A DNA stretch of 64,000 nucleotides from Rhodococcus spongiicola (GTDB lineage: Bacteria > Actinomycetota > Actinomycetes > Mycobacteriales > Mycobacteriaceae), in contig NZ_RKLN01000005.1 in NCBI RefSeq assembly GCF_004011835.1, positions 124,001-188,000 on the forward strand. Direction: 5' to 3'. The translations under genes were made by a program, and so were the position numbers. Below are positions 18,840 to 29,064 of this stretch, piece after piece. Each line of letters starts with the position of its first letter. The stretch's first letter is position 1. The notes beneath the pieces were generated by a model. That model was not told the origin of the DNA and did no database searches. It saw only the letters and a program-made list of their open reading frames with translations.

Positions 18840-19934
18840 CTAGTCGGCCCAGTGCCCGGTGCGGGCGAACCCGTCGAGGACCGCTGTCGGCCCGGTGAGA
18901 TCGATTCCCTCCGAAGCGACCCAGTCATCGTCGAAATAGGTCTCGGAGTAGCGCTCACCGCCATCGCACAGGAGCGTGACGACGCTGCCGCTGCGCCCTT
19001 GCTCGAGCATCTCGGCCACCAGCCCGAAGGCACCCCAGAGGTTGGTCCCGGTCGACCCACCCACCTTGCGGCCGAGCACGTCGCTGGCGTGCCGCATGGC
19101 CGCGATCGAACCGGCGTCGGGCACCTTGACCATCCGGTCCACAACCTGGCCGACGAACGACGGCTCCACCCGTGGGCGGCCTATCCCCTCGATCCGAGAG
19201 CCGCGTTCCGATGTGGATGTGAGGGCGCAGTCGTCACACCGCCACGCGTCGAAGAAGACGGAGTTCTCCGGGTCCACGACGCACAGTCCGGTGTCGAACT
19301 TGCGGTACCGCAGGTACCTGCCGATCGTCGCCCCAGTGCCGCCGGTGCCGGCGCCGACCACGATCCACTCCGGAATCGGGTTCTCCTCCTGCTGAAGCTG
19401 CGTGAAGATCGACTCCGCGATGTTGTTGTTGCCGCGCCAGTCGGTCGCCCGCTCGGCGTGAGTGAACTGATCCATGTAGTGGCCACCGGTCTCGGTCGCC
19501 AACCGCTGCGACTCGGCGTAGATGCGTGACGGATCCTTCACGAAGTGACAGCGACCACCCTGTGCTTCGATGAGCGCGATCTTGGCCGGACTGGTACCCG
19601 CAGGCATCACCGCAACGAAGTCGAGGCCCAGGAGCTTCGCGAAGTACGCCTCGCTGACCGCGGTCGATCCCGAGGACGCTTCGATGACCGTGGTGTCCTC
19701 GCCGATCCAGCCGTTGCAGATCGCATACAGGAACAGCGAGCGGGCCAGCCGGTGCTTGAGGCTTCCGGTGATGTGGGTGGACTCGTCCTTCAGATACAGC
19801 TGGACGCTCCACTCCGGCGGGAGCGGGTAGCGCAGCAGATGTGTGTCCGCGCTGCGCTGCGCGTCGGCCTCGATCAGACGGACTGCATTGTCGACCCACG
19901 CTCGTGGGCCCCGCCGGTCGAGGACGACCGTCAC
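18840..19934 (-). CDS. cds1: PLP-dependent L-cysteine desulfhydrase, Cds1-like
   Basis: A 364-residue fold-type II PLP enzyme related to cysteine synthase. The PLP Lys is K60 in [14 protein letters not shown], the substrate loop is [12 protein letters not shown], and the phosphate-binding glycine loop is [18 protein letters not shown]. Two Cys in WRCDDCAL are a feature of this group. The closest match I know is M. tuberculosis Cds1 (Rv3684), which degrades cysteine to pyruvate, H2S and ammonia; cysteine synthase-like activity cannot be excluded by sequence alone. The GTG start overlaps the stop of the upstream DUF4229 gene (GTGA), so the two are coupled. Confidence 0.8.
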   Translation of the reverse strand: MTVVLDRRGPRAWVDNAVRLIEADAQRSADTHLLRYPLPPEWSVQLYLKDESTHITGSLKHRLARSLFLYAICNGWIGEDTTVIEASSGSTAVSEAYFAKLLGLDFVAVMPAGTSPAKIALIEAQGGRCHFVKDPSRIYAESQRLATETGGHYMDQFTHAERATDWRGNNNIAESIFTQLQQEENPIPEWIVVGAGTGGTGATIGRYLRYRKFDTGLCVVDPENSVFFDAWRCDDCALTSTSERGSRIEGIGRPRVEPSFVGQVVDRMVKVPDAGSIAAMRHASDVLGRKVGGSTGTNLWGAFGLVAEMLEQGRSGSVVTLLCDGGERYSETYFDDDWVASEGIDLTGPTAVLDGFARTGHWAD

Positions 19935-20284
19935 CGCCGGTCTTCTCCCCGGAGCTTCGCCTGCAGGTCGGCCTTGTCGGCACGGCGCTGCGAATCGACC
20001 GCGGCGATATCGCGGTTGACCCTCTTGCGAAGCCTCGAGAAGAGAACCAGCGAGAGCGGCAGCGCGATGAGAACCGCGAACAACGCCGCCACGAGGAGCG
20101 GCACCTCCACGCCGAACAGTTCGCCGCCGAACAGGATGACGGCCGCGAGTACGACCACTAGTCCGAGTCGCGCCGCCGAGTAGGCGACGACGTCGCGGAC
20201 AAGGGTGCCGGTCGTTACGGTTCCGCCAGCCGGGCTGTCGGTATTTCGATCCTGTCCAGGAGGAGTCTGCGCTGCTTCACTCAC
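19931..20284 (-). CDS. DUF4229-type small membrane protein
   Basis: A 117-residue protein with two central hydrophobic segments ([16 protein letters not shown] and [22 protein letters not shown]) followed by a charged coiled tail ([32 protein letters not shown]). This is the DUF4229 layout of actinobacteria. I use the GTG at 20284 ([12 protein letters not shown]), since the eleven codons upstream are cysteine/arginine noise. It is coupled by a four-base overlap to cds1 downstream. Function unknown. Confidence 0.7.
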   Translation of the reverse strand: MSEAAQTPPGQDRNTDSPAGGTVTTGTLVRDVVAYSAARLGLVVVLAAVILFGGELFGVEVPLLVAALFAVLIALPLSLVLFSRLRKRVNRDIAAVDSQRRADKADLQAKLRGEDRR

Positions 20285-20659
20285 ACGATCAGGGTACCGA
20301 CAGCAGGTGGCGCCCACTGCAGAGCAGCGAGGCGGGAAGGACGGAACGACGACACCGGGATGAGGTCATCCGATCGCGGAAGCGAGATTTCGTGCTGAGG
20401 GGCCAAGCGTCGAACACACAGATGGATCCACATTAGGTGCTGGCAACACCATCCATACTGGGATTTCCGATACCCGTGCACACCCCGTAATACACGAGTC
20501 CGACTAGTCCGTTTTGTCTATTACCTCCGCTTTACCAACTTTAGATCGTTCGAGTACCCGGGGGGTTGAGTGCCACTATGTCGAAGCCGGTTGACAAACG
20601 AACCGGTCCCGTATCCCCCCGGCCGACCCCCGCGGTAGGCCCCGAACCTTGGAGGATCG
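20285..20659. promoter_or_regulatory. Long non-coding region upstream of bldC
   Basis: A 375-base gap that is the least GC-rich part of the window around 20430-20550. It should hold the divergent promoters of the DUF4229-cds1 pair (minus) and bldC (plus). Near bldC, CCGGTT (20588-20593) and AACCGG (20601-20606) form an inverted repeat that overlaps a TTGACA -35 candidate (20591-20596); a TATCCC about 15 bases further on is a weak -10. The remainder shows no gene that I can support. A long bldC leader is known in Streptomyces, so a regulated 5' region is plausible. Confidence 0.4.
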
Positions 20660-20872
20660 ATGAGCGCACCCACCTACAACGGCGCCAAGGAAGCCTTGCT
20701 GACTCCAGGCCAGGTCGCCGCACTGTTCCATGTCGACCCCAAGACCGTCACGCGTTGGGCGCATGCCGGCCGGCTCGGATCTCTGCGCACCCCCGGAGGA
20801 CACCGGAGGTTCCGTGAGGCCGAGGTGATGGCGCTGCTCTCGTCCCTCACCACCGAGGCACACCACTCCTGA
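20660..20872 (+). CDS. bldC: BldC, MerR-like developmental/stress DNA-binding protein
   Basis: A 70-residue protein that is essentially one MerR-type winged-helix domain: LLTPGQVAALFHVDPKTVTRWAHAGRLGSLRTPGGHRRFREAEVMALL. This matches Streptomyces BldC in length and sequence. BldC lacks an effector domain and binds cooperatively to direct repeats, controlling the onset of development in Streptomyces; in non-sporulating actinobacteria its targets are little known. The ATG is preceded by TTGGAGGATCG, an excellent ribosome site. Transcribed alone behind the long 5' region. Confidence 0.93.
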   Translation: MSAPTYNGAKEALLTPGQVAALFHVDPKTVTRWAHAGRLGSLRTPGGHRRFREAEVMALLSSLTTEAHHS

Positions 20873-20950
20873 GTGGCGTAAACGCCGACCGGGACAGGTA
20901 GATGCCGGGGTGACCCGGACACGGCTACCCTCGTAATCAGGAGGTGCACC

Positions 20951-21169
20951 GTGATCTACCTGTTGGCCTTTATCGGCCTGGTAACGCTCGCTGTCCTGTT
21001 GTGGAAAGCGTTCGGTCCGTCCGCGACGACCATGGTTCGCGGCGGCGGCGCGAGCAGGACCGGCCGAGTAGTCGGCCCGGACGACGATCCCGAGTTCTTG
21101 TGGCGCGTGGATCGTGAAAACCATCGCCGACAGTCGGGAACCGACACCCCGACCGACCCGGAGAGCTGA
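20951..21169 (+). CDS. Small single-pass membrane protein
   Basis: A 72-residue protein with a GTG start behind AGGAGGTG. One N-terminal transmembrane segment (IYLLAFIGLVTLAVLLWKAF) precedes a short polar cytoplasmic tail (RTGRVVGPDDDPEFLWRVDRENHRR). The Pro-Asp-Asp-Asp-Pro-Glu-Phe-Leu-Trp motif recurs in small actinobacterial proteins of unknown function. It is followed by a perfect bidirectional hairpin. Confidence 0.75.
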   Translation: MIYLLAFIGLVTLAVLLWKAFGPSATTMVRGGGASRTGRVVGPDDDPEFLWRVDRENHRRQSGTDTPTDPES

Positions 21170-21231
21170 TCCACGCTCCCCAGGGGTGACGGCCCACGCC
21201 GGGTAGGCCCGACGCGCCCGGACGACAACCG

Positions 21232-21277
21232 AACGAGCAACGGTCGCCGTGCTTCTGCACGGCGACCGTTGCTCGTT
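21232..21277. terminator. Perfect 21-bp hairpin, bidirectional terminator
   Basis: Arms 21232-21252 and 21257-21277 are exact reverse complements (start AACGAGCAACGG) around a four-base TTCT loop. It sits 63 bases after the small membrane protein gene (plus) and 30 bases before the end of ccsB (minus), so it can end transcripts from both sides. There is no T-run, as is common for actinobacterial terminators. Confidence 0.85.
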
Positions 21278-21306
21278 GCCGCCCGACTCCGTTCGGGCGG
21301 TGAAGT

Positions 21307-22275
21307 TCAGTTGAGGCCGGCGTAGGAGTGCAGGCCCGAGACGACCATGTTGATGATGAACAGGTTGAACAGCATCGCCACGAAACCGGCGACGTTGATC
21401 CAGGCCGCCTTGGTGTCGCGCCAGCCCGACGTCGCACGGGCGTGCAGGTACGCCGCGTAGACCACCCACGTGATGAAGGAGACGGTCTCCTTGGGGTCCC
21501 AACCCCAGAACCGGCCCCAGGCGGCCTCAGCCCAGATCGCGCCGAGGATGACGCCGGCACCGAACAGCGGGAACGCCACGATGGTCGTCTTGTAAGCAAG
21601 ACGGTCGAGGGTCAGAGCGTCGGGCAGACGTTGGGCCAGCTTGGCGAACGGCCCGGTGCCCTCCTCCCCCTGCGGAAACCGGATCCGGTACAGAAACAGC
21701 AGGCTCGCGACGCCGGAGACCAAGAAGATCCCGCTGCCGACGCTGATGATCGTCACGTGGATCGGGAGCCAGAACGACTGGAGCGCCGGAACGACGGGGG
21801 CCGCATCGGAGTAGAGGACGGTCGCCGCGAGGAACATCAGAACCAGGACCGGCACCAGCAGGAAGACGAACAGGTCCGTGTTTCTGCGCATGGCGACGAT
21901 GCCAGCGACCACCGCGGCCGCACAGGCCATCGTCACGAACTCGTACATGTTGCCCAGCGGGAAGCGGTCGGTCGCGAGTCCTCGCAGCACCATCGACGCG
22001 ATGTGCAGCACCACGCCCACGATCAGCAGGGAATACCCCATGCCGCCGAACTTCTCCGACCACGTCTTGCCGGGCGTCGTCGCCACCCGGCCGGGCTGCT
22101 GGCCGGTCGTGGCCACCGGGCCACCCCCAGCTGTGACCAGCTCGCGTTCCTGGACCTCACGCGCCCGCATCGACGCGTACCGGGCGATCAGCAGAACGGT
22201 GGCAAGGACGTATATCGCGAACGCCGACTCGAACGACCAGTCGCTGTAACGCGCGAGTGTCTCGTTGATCGTCAT
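21307..22275 (-). CDS. ccsB: Cytochrome c maturation protein CcsB (CcsA/ResC family)
   Basis: A 322-residue membrane protein of the haem-handling family. The tryptophan-rich haem-binding motif WGRFWGWDPKETVSFITW lies near residue 250, conserved His are present (VVLHIAS, WLPIHVTI, YLHARA), and about eight transmembrane segments are visible. With ResB it forms the system II synthetase that ligates haem to apocytochrome c outside the membrane. It overlaps resB by four bases. It is the last gene of the operon phosphatase-resA-ccdA-resB-ccsB and is followed by the hairpin at 21232. Confidence 0.93.
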   Translation of the reverse strand: MTINETLARYSDWSFESAFAIYVLATVLLIARYASMRAREVQERELVTAGGGPVATTGQQPGRVATTPGKTWSEKFGGMGYSLLIVGVVLHIASMVLRGLATDRFPLGNMYEFVTMACAAAVVAGIVAMRRNTDLFVFLLVPVLVLMFLAATVLYSDAAPVVPALQSFWLPIHVTIISVGSGIFLVSGVASLLFLYRIRFPQGEEGTGPFAKLAQRLPDALTLDRLAYKTTIVAFPLFGAGVILGAIWAEAAWGRFWGWDPKETVSFITWVVYAAYLHARATSGWRDTKAAWINVAGFVAMLFNLFIINMVVSGLHSYAGLN

Positions 22276-24014
22276 GAATTCATCTCCTGCGCGTCGTAAG
22301 ACCGTGCTGTCCGTTGTGCGGAGGGCTGACCGAGCATGCGGCGGCGCAGTCGGTCGAACTCGTCGCCCCAGCCCGCCTGATCCGTTCGAGCCAAGCCACC
22401 GAGTTCTACTACGGTTCGTCGTTCATTTGCGGCCAATGTAGCCGACGCCGTTTCGGGACCCTTCCCGGGCGCAGTCTCCGGGTAAATCCGCACCCACACC
22501 CGACGACGCTTGACCACCAGCGAGACCAGCAGGCCCGCCATCATCACGAGCGAGGACACCAGAACCCACTGCTGCGCGGGATCGTGCGAGACCTGCAGGT
22601 TGACGAAGTCGACGGCGCCGTCGAAACGCACCTCCGTGCCGTCGGCGAGGGTTGCGCTCTCACCGGGGAACAGGTTCACACGCTCCTGCTTGACCAGGCG
22701 GCCCTGGTTGATCAGCTCCTCGTTGAGCGAGAAGATGCTCTGCGGAAAACCGGTGTCGAGGCCGGTGTCGCCCTTGTAGATGTCGATCGCGACGGCCGGA
22801 TCGATCAAATCAGGGAAGCCCGACGACAGCAGGTTCCCATCAAACACTGCAGTCGGGGCGAAAAGGCCCTCGATCGCGATCTGGTTCTTGCGCCGATCGT
22901 CCTCGTTCGGATACAAGCCGCCGGGCGGGTCGAAACGCATCGCGCCGCTCGACAGGAACGTCGTCGCGTCCTCAGGTGCCCACTGCAGGGTCTCGGTACG
23001 CGTCTCACCGTTCGGGAACGTCACGGTGAACGTCGGCGCGTAGCCATGGCCCTGCAGGTAGACCCGGTCACCTGCGACCCGCAGCGGATGGTTCACCTTG
23101 AGCTGGGCGTCGCGCCATGTGTTCGAGGTCAGGTCGTCACCCACCTGGTACGAGATGTTCGAAGTGAACATCTCGGCCTGACCGTTGTCGAGGTAGTCGG
23201 CCGTGAAGTCGTTGACCTTGACGCACAGCGGGGTCATGCCCGTGCCGTCCCGCTCGTTGCCCGCCCGGAACGAGTCGAAGACCGCGGGGGACGTCGTGCA
23301 GATACCCGGCCCACCGTTCGCCACGATGATCACGTTGCCCTCGTAGTGGAACAGCTTGCCCGCTGCGATCGAGATGAGCAGCGCCACCAACGACAAGTGG
23401 AACACCAGATTGCCGGCCTCGCGCAAGAAGCCCTTCTCGGCGGAGAGTGTGATCTCGCCTGTGTGCTTCGCGCGCTCCCCGCCGGAGCGCTGCTCGACGC
23501 GCCAACCGCGCAGGTGGCTCCGGACGCGCCCCGCGACGGCCTCAGGGGCCTCGTCGACGGTCTCGACATGGTGATGTGGAAGCCGACTGAGGTTGCGTGG
23601 CGCAGCAACGGGCTTCGCACGCAACGCCTTCGCGTACTCGACGCAGCGCGGGACGATGCAGCCGACCAGAGAGACGAACAGCAGGACATAGACCGCGGTG
23701 AACCAGAAGCTACCGAAGACGTCGAACAGTTCGAGTCGGTCCATGATCGGCCCGAGCGTCGGTCGGGCCGCGATGTACTCGTCGACCTTGCCCTCGTTGA
23801 GGCTGCGCTGCGGAAGCAGGGCGCCCGGAATGGCCGCGAACGCCAGCAGGAACAGCAGCACCAAGGCGGTGCGCATCGAGGTCAGACCGCGCCAGGTATT
23901 GCGAACCACGGCGACAGCACGGCCGAGCAGCGACTGCCGTGGCGGACGCGGCGACGGCTCGTCGATCCCGTCCGGGGACGACGCGTCGGCACTCAGTGTG
24001 TCTCGAGCGGTCAT
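22272..24014 (-). CDS. resB: Cytochrome c maturation protein ResB
   Basis: A 580-residue ResB/Ccs1 protein. Three N-terminal transmembrane segments ([23 protein letters not shown] at about 45, [21 protein letters not shown] at about 100, and [24 protein letters not shown] at about 195) are followed by a large extracytoplasmic domain and a final membrane segment ([21 protein letters not shown]). It partners CcsB in haem delivery to cytochrome c. ATGA overlaps join it to ccdA upstream and ccsB downstream. Confidence 0.93.
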   Translation of the reverse strand: MTARDTLSADASSPDGIDEPSPRPPRQSLLGRAVAVVRNTWRGLTSMRTALVLLFLLAFAAIPGALLPQRSLNEGKVDEYIAARPTLGPIMDRLELFDVFGSFWFTAVYVLLFVSLVGCIVPRCVEYAKALRAKPVAAPRNLSRLPHHHVETVDEAPEAVAGRVRSHLRGWRVEQRSGGERAKHTGEITLSAEKGFLREAGNLVFHLSLVALLISIAAGKLFHYEGNVIIVANGGPGICTTSPAVFDSFRAGNERDGTGMTPLCVKVNDFTADYLDNGQAEMFTSNISYQVGDDLTSNTWRDAQLKVNHPLRVAGDRVYLQGHGYAPTFTVTFPNGETRTETLQWAPEDATTFLSSGAMRFDPPGGLYPNEDDRRKNQIAIEGLFAPTAVFDGNLLSSGFPDLIDPAVAIDIYKGDTGLDTGFPQSIFSLNEELINQGRLVKQERVNLFPGESATLADGTEVRFDGAVDFVNLQVSHDPAQQWVLVSSLVMMAGLLVSLVVKRRRVWVRIYPETAPGKGPETASATLAANERRTVVELGGLARTDQAGWGDEFDRLRRRMLGQPSAQRTARSYDAQEMNS

Positions 24015-24838
24015 ATCGGCAGGACCACGTCCGTGATGAATGCGTCACGGACCCAGCTGACGAACAGGTCCCACGCCCCGGTGACCAATGCGATACCGAC
24101 CAGGATCAACAAGATCCCACCGAACACCTGGATGGCCCGGCTGTTGCGGCGCAGCCAGCCGACACCGGCCAGCGCGCGCGCCGAGCCGAGCGCCACCAGT
24201 ACGAAGGGAAGCCCGAGGCCGAGGCAGTAGGCGACGATCAGGGCGACGCCACGTGCTGCCGTCGCGCCTTCGGTACCGGCCGCGACCGACAGGACGCCGG
24301 CAAGCGTCGGACCCAGGCACGGCGTCCAGCCGAGTGCGAACACCCCTCCGAGCAGCGGGGCACCCGCCAACCCCGAGACCTGTCGCGGCGCGAACCGGGT
24401 GTCCTTCTGCAGGACCGGGATCAGCCCGACGAACGCCAGGCCCATCACGATCGTGACGACCCCACCGACACGCTGGAGGACCTCTCGGTTGAGCGCCAGT
24501 GCCTCGATGGCACCGAAGACGGTCGCGGTCGCCATCACGAAGACGACGGTGAATCCGAGGACGAACAGACCGGCAGCCCCGGCGACGCGCAGTCGCCCGT
24601 CGCGCAGCGTCGCGGTCCGCGTGTGCGCCTCCGCCGTAGTCACGGCCGGCGCCTCCGCCCCGACCACCCCGGCCAGATACGACAAGTACCCAGGAACGAG
24701 TGGCACGACGCACGGTGAGGCGAAGGAGACCAGACCGGCGAGCACACACGCGCCCAGTGCGAGCAGCAGTGGGCCGCTCGAAGCGGTCTGCTGGAACGCC
24801 TCACCGATGCCGGCCAGAAGTATCGTGTCCTGGGTCAT
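24011..24838 (-). CDS. ccdA: Thiol-disulfide transporter CcdA
   Basis: A 275-residue membrane protein of the CcdA/DsbD family carrying reducing equivalents from cytoplasmic thioredoxin to the extracytoplasmic ResA-like protein. The paired Cys regions are visible: [20 protein letters not shown] near residue 40, and [20 protein letters not shown] near 175. About six transmembrane segments. In this operon it supplies electrons that keep the CXXCH motifs of apocytochrome c reduced. Four-base overlaps on both sides. Confidence 0.92.
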   Translation of the reverse strand: MTQDTILLAGIGEAFQQTASSGPLLLALGACVLAGLVSFASPCVVPLVPGYLSYLAGVVGAEAPAVTTAEAHTRTATLRDGRLRVAGAAGLFVLGFTVVFVMATATVFGAIEALALNREVLQRVGGVVTIVMGLAFVGLIPVLQKDTRFAPRQVSGLAGAPLLGGVFALGWTPCLGPTLAGVLSVAAGTEGATAARGVALIVAYCLGLGLPFVLVALGSARALAGVGWLRRNSRAIQVFGGILLILVGIALVTGAWDLFVSWVRDAFITDVVLPI

Positions 24839-25449
24839 GCCTGATCCTGCGGTTCCTGCGCGATCCGTTCCACGACCGGTTGCAGATCCTCGGCCAGCAG
24901 TTCCTTCAAGTAGACGGCCGCAACGCGATGCTCACGGTCCAGCACGATCGTCGTCGGCACGACGCTGGTCGGGTAGTTCTTCCCGAGCATCATCAGCGTG
25001 CGGAACTCGGGGTCGTAGATCGAGGGATAGGGCACGTTGTAGTTGACATGGAAGTCCTGAGCCTTGCTCTTCGTCGGATCCTTGACGTTGATGCCGAGGA
25101 ACTGGACGCCGAGATCCTTGGTGTTCTGGTAGACGGTCTCGAGATCGTCGGCCTCAGCGCGGCACGGGGCGCACCACTGGCCCCATACGTTGAGCACCAC
25201 GACCTGTCCCTCGTAGTCGGACAACGATGTGGTCTTGCCTTCGGTCATCAGGTCCGGACCCGAGACGTTGCCGGCCTTGCCGCGATCGGAGGGCGGATCG
25301 TAGAACAACTCGGTCTTGCCACCCGGCGAGACGAACACGAAGGTGCCACCCTGCGCGACTGCGTCACTGCCGGTGGCGCAGCCGGCGACAACGGCGGCGA
25401 GGGCGGCCGAGCAGGCCGCCGCGGCCATACGTAGAGAAAGGAACTTCAT
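24835..25449 (-). CDS. resA: ResA-like lipoprotein thiol-disulfide oxidoreductase
   Basis: A 204-residue thioredoxin-fold protein. The N-terminus is a lipoprotein signal ([11 protein letters not shown], lipid-anchored Cys at about 24), and the active site WCAPC lies at residues 93-96 in [21 protein letters not shown]. The cis-Pro is in [10 protein letters not shown]. It reduces apocytochrome c before haem attachment and is itself recharged by CcdA, whose gene follows with an ATGA overlap. I set the start at 25449 ([11 protein letters not shown]), which overlaps the stop of the phosphatase gene by four bases. Confidence 0.9.
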   Translation of the reverse strand: MKFLSLRMAAAACSAALAAVVAGCATGSDAVAQGGTFVFVSPGGKTELFYDPPSDRGKAGNVSGPDLMTEGKTTSLSDYEGQVVVLNVWGQWCAPCRAEADDLETVYQNTKDLGVQFLGINVKDPTKSKAQDFHVNYNVPYPSIYDPEFRTLMMLGKNYPTSVVPTTIVLDREHRVAAVYLKELLAEDLQPVVERIAQEPQDQA

Positions 25450-26120
25450 GCGCCGGTCACCCTCGGGTCGGACGCACCGGCCGGCTCGGAGTAGACGATG
25501 TCGACGAGTGTGTCGTCCTCGTAGACGAGGGACGTCAGCGACGCGAGGCCGCACTGCCGGTTGCGTGGATCGTGCCAGAGCCGCTCGCCCTGCAGGAAGC
25601 GGCGCAACGTCCACACGGGCAGCTGGTGGCTCACGCACACCGCCTCGTGACCGGCCGCGGCAACACGAGCGGCGTTGACGGCGGCGAGCATGCGGTGCGC
25701 GATCTGCAGGTAGGGCTCGCCCCACGACGGGGTGAACGGATCGCGCAGCTTCCACCAGTGCCGCGGGCGGCGCAGCGCACCGTCGCCGACGGACACCTTG
25801 AGGCCCTCGAAGTCGTTGGCGGCCTCGATGAGATTGGCGTCGGTCCCGATCGGCAACCCGTGCTTCTCCGCGATCGGCGCGGCGGTCTCCTGCGCTCGCT
25901 GCAGCGGCGACGCGAAGACGTGAGTGATGTCGTGGTCGGCGAGCGCCAACGCGACCGTGCGGGCCTGCGCTTCACCGGTGGCCGACAGCCGGAAGTTCGG
26001 GAGACGTCCGTAGAGAATTCCGCTCGGGTTGTGCACCTCTCCGTGCCGGAGCACGTGGACGATTGTGCGGGTGTCGGAGTGCCGGTGGTCGGCAGCGCTC
26101 GCGTTGTCGGCGTCGGTCAC
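25446..26120 (-). CDS. Histidine phosphatase family protein
   Basis: A 224-residue phosphatase with the RHG motif (VHVLRHGEVHNPSGILYGR near residue 24) and second catalytic His (CVSHQLPVW). These are broad-specificity phosphomonoesterases or mutase-like enzymes; the substrate is unknown. It corresponds by order to M. tuberculosis Rv0525, between hemL and the thioredoxin-like gene, and heads the cytochrome c maturation operon. GTG start. Confidence 0.88.
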   Translation of the reverse strand: MTDADNASAADHRHSDTRTIVHVLRHGEVHNPSGILYGRLPNFRLSATGEAQARTVALALADHDITHVFASPLQRAQETAAPIAEKHGLPIGTDANLIEAANDFEGLKVSVGDGALRRPRHWWKLRDPFTPSWGEPYLQIAHRMLAAVNAARVAAAGHEAVCVSHQLPVWTLRRFLQGERLWHDPRNRQCGLASLTSLVYEDDTLVDIVYSEPAGASDPRVTGA

Positions 26121-26178
26121 GTTGTGGTCCCTGCGTTTCGGTTGTCAGCCAGTTGCGGTTGTCAGTCTGCGCTGCGGC

Positions 26179-27513
26179 TCAGTTCTGTGCTGCGGCGGCT
26201 GCCTTGGCCGCGTGCGGGGCGGCGTCGGCGATCTTCGAAAAGGCGTCGTCGTCGAGGGCCGACGAGACGAACCATGCCTCGAACGCACTCGGCGGGGCGT
26301 AGACGCCACGCGAGAGCAGGGCATGGAAGAAATCGGGGAACCGCCACGTGTCGGCGGCCTTGGCCTCGGTGTAGTTCGTAACCGGGTCCGCGGAGAAGAA
26401 CACGCTCACCAAGGTTCCCGCGAACTGGACGCGATGCGGGACCCCCTCGGCGGTGAGCGCGTCGCCGAGCAGTGTGCCGAGCGTCCGCGCGTTACGGTCG
26501 AGCGCGGCGTACACGTCGTCGTCGGCGGCTCGCAGACTCGCCAGGCCGGCGGCTACGGCCACTGGGTTACCGGACAGCGTGCCGGCTTGGTACACGGGCC
26601 CGGACGGTGCCAGTCTGCTCATGACGTCGGCGCGGCCACCGAATGCGGCAGCCGGCAGCCCACCACTCATGACTTTTCCGAACGTGTAGAGGTCACCGGC
26701 GACGCCGTCGCAGCCGTACCAGCCGGAACGGCTGACACGGAAACCGGTCATGACCTCGTCCATGATCAGCAGTGCGCCGTACTCGGTGGTCAGGGCGCGC
26801 AGGCCCTCGTTGAAACCGGGCAGCGGAGCGACCGCCCCCATGTTGCCAGCGGCGGCCTCGGTGATGACGCAGGCGATCTCACCGGGGTTCGCGGCGAACG
26901 CGGCTCGCACGGCCTCGATGTCGTTGTAGGGCAGGACGATGGTGTCCTCGGCCTGTGCGCCGGTCACCCCGGGGGACGTCGGGAGACCGAAGGTGGCCAG
27001 TCCCGATCCGGCGTCCGCGAGCAGCGCGTCGACGTGCCCGTGGTAGCAGCCGGAGAACTTGACGATCTTCGAGCGGCCGGTGAAGCCGCGGGCCAGGCGC
27101 ACCGCACTCATGGTGGCCTCGGTGCCGGAGTTGACCAGGCGGACCTGCTCGACCGGTGCGACACGGGTGACGATCTCCTCGGCGAGGGCGATCTCGCCCT
27201 CGGTGGGAGCACCGAAGGACAGCCCCGTCGTCGCGGCCTTCTGCACGGCTTCGACGACGGCCGGGTGCGCGTGGCCGAGGATCATCGGGCCCCACGAGCA
27301 CACCAGATCGACGTAGTCGTTGCCGTCGACGTCGGTGAGCGTGCAGCCGGATGCCTCTGCCATGAAATGGGGAGCGCCACCGACGGAACCGAACGCGCGT
27401 ACCGGGGAGTTCACGCCACCGGGAATGACCTTGGACGCCCTGCCGAAGAGCTCAGAAGAACGGGCATCACGAAATTCGGGTCCCGCACCGGACCCGCTGG
27501 AGGCAGCACTCAC
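26179..27513 (-). CDS. hemL: Glutamate-1-semialdehyde 2,1-aminomutase
   Basis: HemL makes 5-aminolevulinate from glutamate-1-semialdehyde, the second step after HemA in the C5 route. It is a 444-residue class III aminotransferase-fold protein with [10 protein letters not shown], the cofactor regions [14 protein letters not shown] and [10 protein letters not shown], and PLP Lys K280 in [20 protein letters not shown] start. The other early haem genes are 4 kb away on the same strand, separated by the copper and membrane-protein genes. It may be cotranscribed with the cytochrome c operon, which starts 58 bases downstream. Confidence 0.94.
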   Translation of the reverse strand: MSAASSGSGAGPEFRDARSSELFGRASKVIPGGVNSPVRAFGSVGGAPHFMAEASGCTLTDVDGNDYVDLVCSWGPMILGHAHPAVVEAVQKAATTGLSFGAPTEGEIALAEEIVTRVAPVEQVRLVNSGTEATMSAVRLARGFTGRSKIVKFSGCYHGHVDALLADAGSGLATFGLPTSPGVTGAQAEDTIVLPYNDIEAVRAAFAANPGEIACVITEAAAGNMGAVAPLPGFNEGLRALTTEYGALLIMDEVMTGFRVSRSGWYGCDGVAGDLYTFGKVMSGGLPAAAFGGRADVMSRLAPSGPVYQAGTLSGNPVAVAAGLASLRAADDDVYAALDRNARTLGTLLGDALTAEGVPHRVQFAGTLVSVFFSADPVTNYTEAKAADTWRFPDFFHALLSRGVYAPPSAFEAWFVSSALDDDAFSKIADAAPHAAKAAAAAQN

Positions 27514-27603
27514 GCCTCCAGTGTCCCAGTTCTTCCGAATTCGACAACGACGGGCTGTAGGAGGTGGCCGGAATCACACCAGTTCGCGAGCGTCTCGCCG
27601 CGA

Positions 27604-28764
27604 CTACGCACCCTGCGGCGCGACGTGGAGCACCTTGTCGTCCGAACCGTTGTCGGTGGTGATCAGCAGGCTGCCGTCGGGCATGCGAGTGGCCGAGCGC
27701 AAGCGACCGTATTCCTCGGTGAGCGCTGAATCCGTCGCGACGACATTCTCGCCGTCGTCCGACAACTTCAGGAACAGCAGCTCCTGCTCCTTCTGACTGG
27801 TGACGGCGAGCGCGCCGTCCCACTCACCCCAGCTCGCGCCGGAGACGAAAGTGCCGCCGGGCGTCGCGATCGTCGGCGTTCCGGAACTCCACACGGCCGC
27901 GACGGCACCCGGTACCCGGTCCGGGTCGGTCATGGGCACGCTCTCGTCGTATATGCCCGGCTCGCGATCCGGCCGCCAGCCGTAGTTGTTGCCGGCCTGC
28001 AGGAGGTTCACCTCGTCGTCGCGATGGGTGCCCTGTTCGATGCTGTAGAGCCGCCCGGTGCCCGGCTGCAACGCCAGGCCTTGTACGTTGCGATGCCCGA
28101 GCGTGAACAGCGGGCTTTCGGGGTCGGGGTTCCCCGCCGCCGGGGTTCCGTCGGTGTTGATGTGCAGCACCTTGCCGCCCAGGGAGTTCCGATCTTGCGG
28201 CGCGGTCGGTGACGTCGCATCACCCGTGCCCACGTACAGAGTGCCGTCCGGATGGGCGAGGATACGGCAGCCGCCGTGACGTCCATCGGCAGCCGTCGGC
28301 ATTCCCGTCAGGACGTCGCCGGTGCGGGTGAGGGTGGTCCATCCCGGATCCACCGTCCACGACACGACGCGGATGTCGGTGCCGCTGCCGGTGTCGACGG
28401 ATCCGCCACCGTCGCTTCGATGCCCCTGGCACGTGTAGATCGTCCGACTGGTCGCGAAGTCGGTGGCCAGCGCTATCCCCATGAAACCGGTCTCACCCTG
28501 GGCGTACAGATCCGACAGGTCCGCGGTTACCTCGCCGACGCTGCCGTCGGCCCGCTTGACCACGAACCGGCCTGCACGTTCACCGGTAAGGATCGCGCCG
28601 TCCGGGGCGACCACCACGTCCCACGGATTCGCGAGATCGTCCAGGACCGTGGTGACTTCGAGCGCGGGAAACGACGTCGTCGGTTCGGCACAGGCAGTTG
28701 GCGCGACGACGATTCCGATGACCGCCATCACACCGATACCTACCCGTCGAACCGGTGCGCGCAC
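27604..28764 (-). CDS. PQQ-type glucose/sorbosone dehydrogenase-like lipoprotein
   Basis: A 386-residue beta-propeller protein of the soluble glucose/sorbosone dehydrogenase family. Family blocks are NPWDVVVAPDGAILTGERAGR, GETGFMGIALATDF, GRHGGCRILAHPDGTLYVGTGD, GHRNVQGLALQPGTGRLYSIEQGTHRDDEVN and NYGWRPDREPGIYDE. The GTG at 28764 follows GGGAGG and gives an immediate lipoprotein signal (VVAPTACAEP), so the protein is anchored outside the membrane. Whether it uses PQQ is unknown, since no PQQ synthesis genes are in the window. Confidence 0.85.
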   Translation of the reverse strand: MRAPVRRVGIGVMAVIGIVVAPTACAEPTTSFPALEVTTVLDDLANPWDVVVAPDGAILTGERAGRFVVKRADGSVGEVTADLSDLYAQGETGFMGIALATDFATSRTIYTCQGHRSDGGGSVDTGSGTDIRVVSWTVDPGWTTLTRTGDVLTGMPTAADGRHGGCRILAHPDGTLYVGTGDATSPTAPQDRNSLGGKVLHINTDGTPAAGNPDPESPLFTLGHRNVQGLALQPGTGRLYSIEQGTHRDDEVNLLQAGNNYGWRPDREPGIYDESVPMTDPDRVPGAVAAVWSSGTPTIATPGGTFVSGASWGEWDGALAVTSQKEQELLFLKLSDDGENVVATDSALTEEYGRLRSATRMPDGSLLITTDNGSDDKVLHVAPQGA

Positions 28765-28860
28765 GAATAGGCCCTCCCTGTCGACTGCCGATTCGTACAC
28801 ACCCTACGACAGCGCCGCCGCGCCCGCGGTCAACCCGACGGTGGTTCCTGCGCCAGGTGG

Positions 28861-29064
28861 CTACTGGACGAGCTCGTAGCCAGCCTCTGCGACCGCGGCG
28901 GCGACGGCGATCGTGTCCATCGGCACATCACTCGTCACGACGACACGTCCGGACGCCACGTCGACGTCGACGTCAGTCACCCCCGACAGCTCGCTGATCT
29001 CCTCGGTGACCGCGGAGGCGCAGTGCTGGCAGGTCATGCCCTTGACGATGTAGGTGTGCTCCAT
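28861..29064 (-). CDS. copZ: Copper chaperone CopZ-like (HMA domain)
   Basis: A 67-residue single heavy-metal-associated domain: MEHTYIVKGMTCQHCASAVTEEISELSGVTDVDVD. The metal-binding motif is MTCQHC (Cys at 12 and 15). It binds Cu(I) and hands it to a P-type ATPase or a repressor; no ATPase gene is present here. It lies 63 bases behind csoR on the same strand and is very probably in the CsoR regulon. Its ribosome-binding region is tandemly duplicated (29065-29094). Confidence 0.92.
   Translation of the reverse strand: MEHTYIVKGMTCQHCASAVTEEISELSGVTDVDVDVASGRVVVTSDVPMDTIAVAAAVAEAGYELVQ

Noticed and set aside
22314..24230. A 638-codon open frame on the plus strand
   Set aside because: Antisense to resB and ccdA, composition dominated by Arg/Gln/His/Asp, no domain, no ribosome site; a GC shadow.
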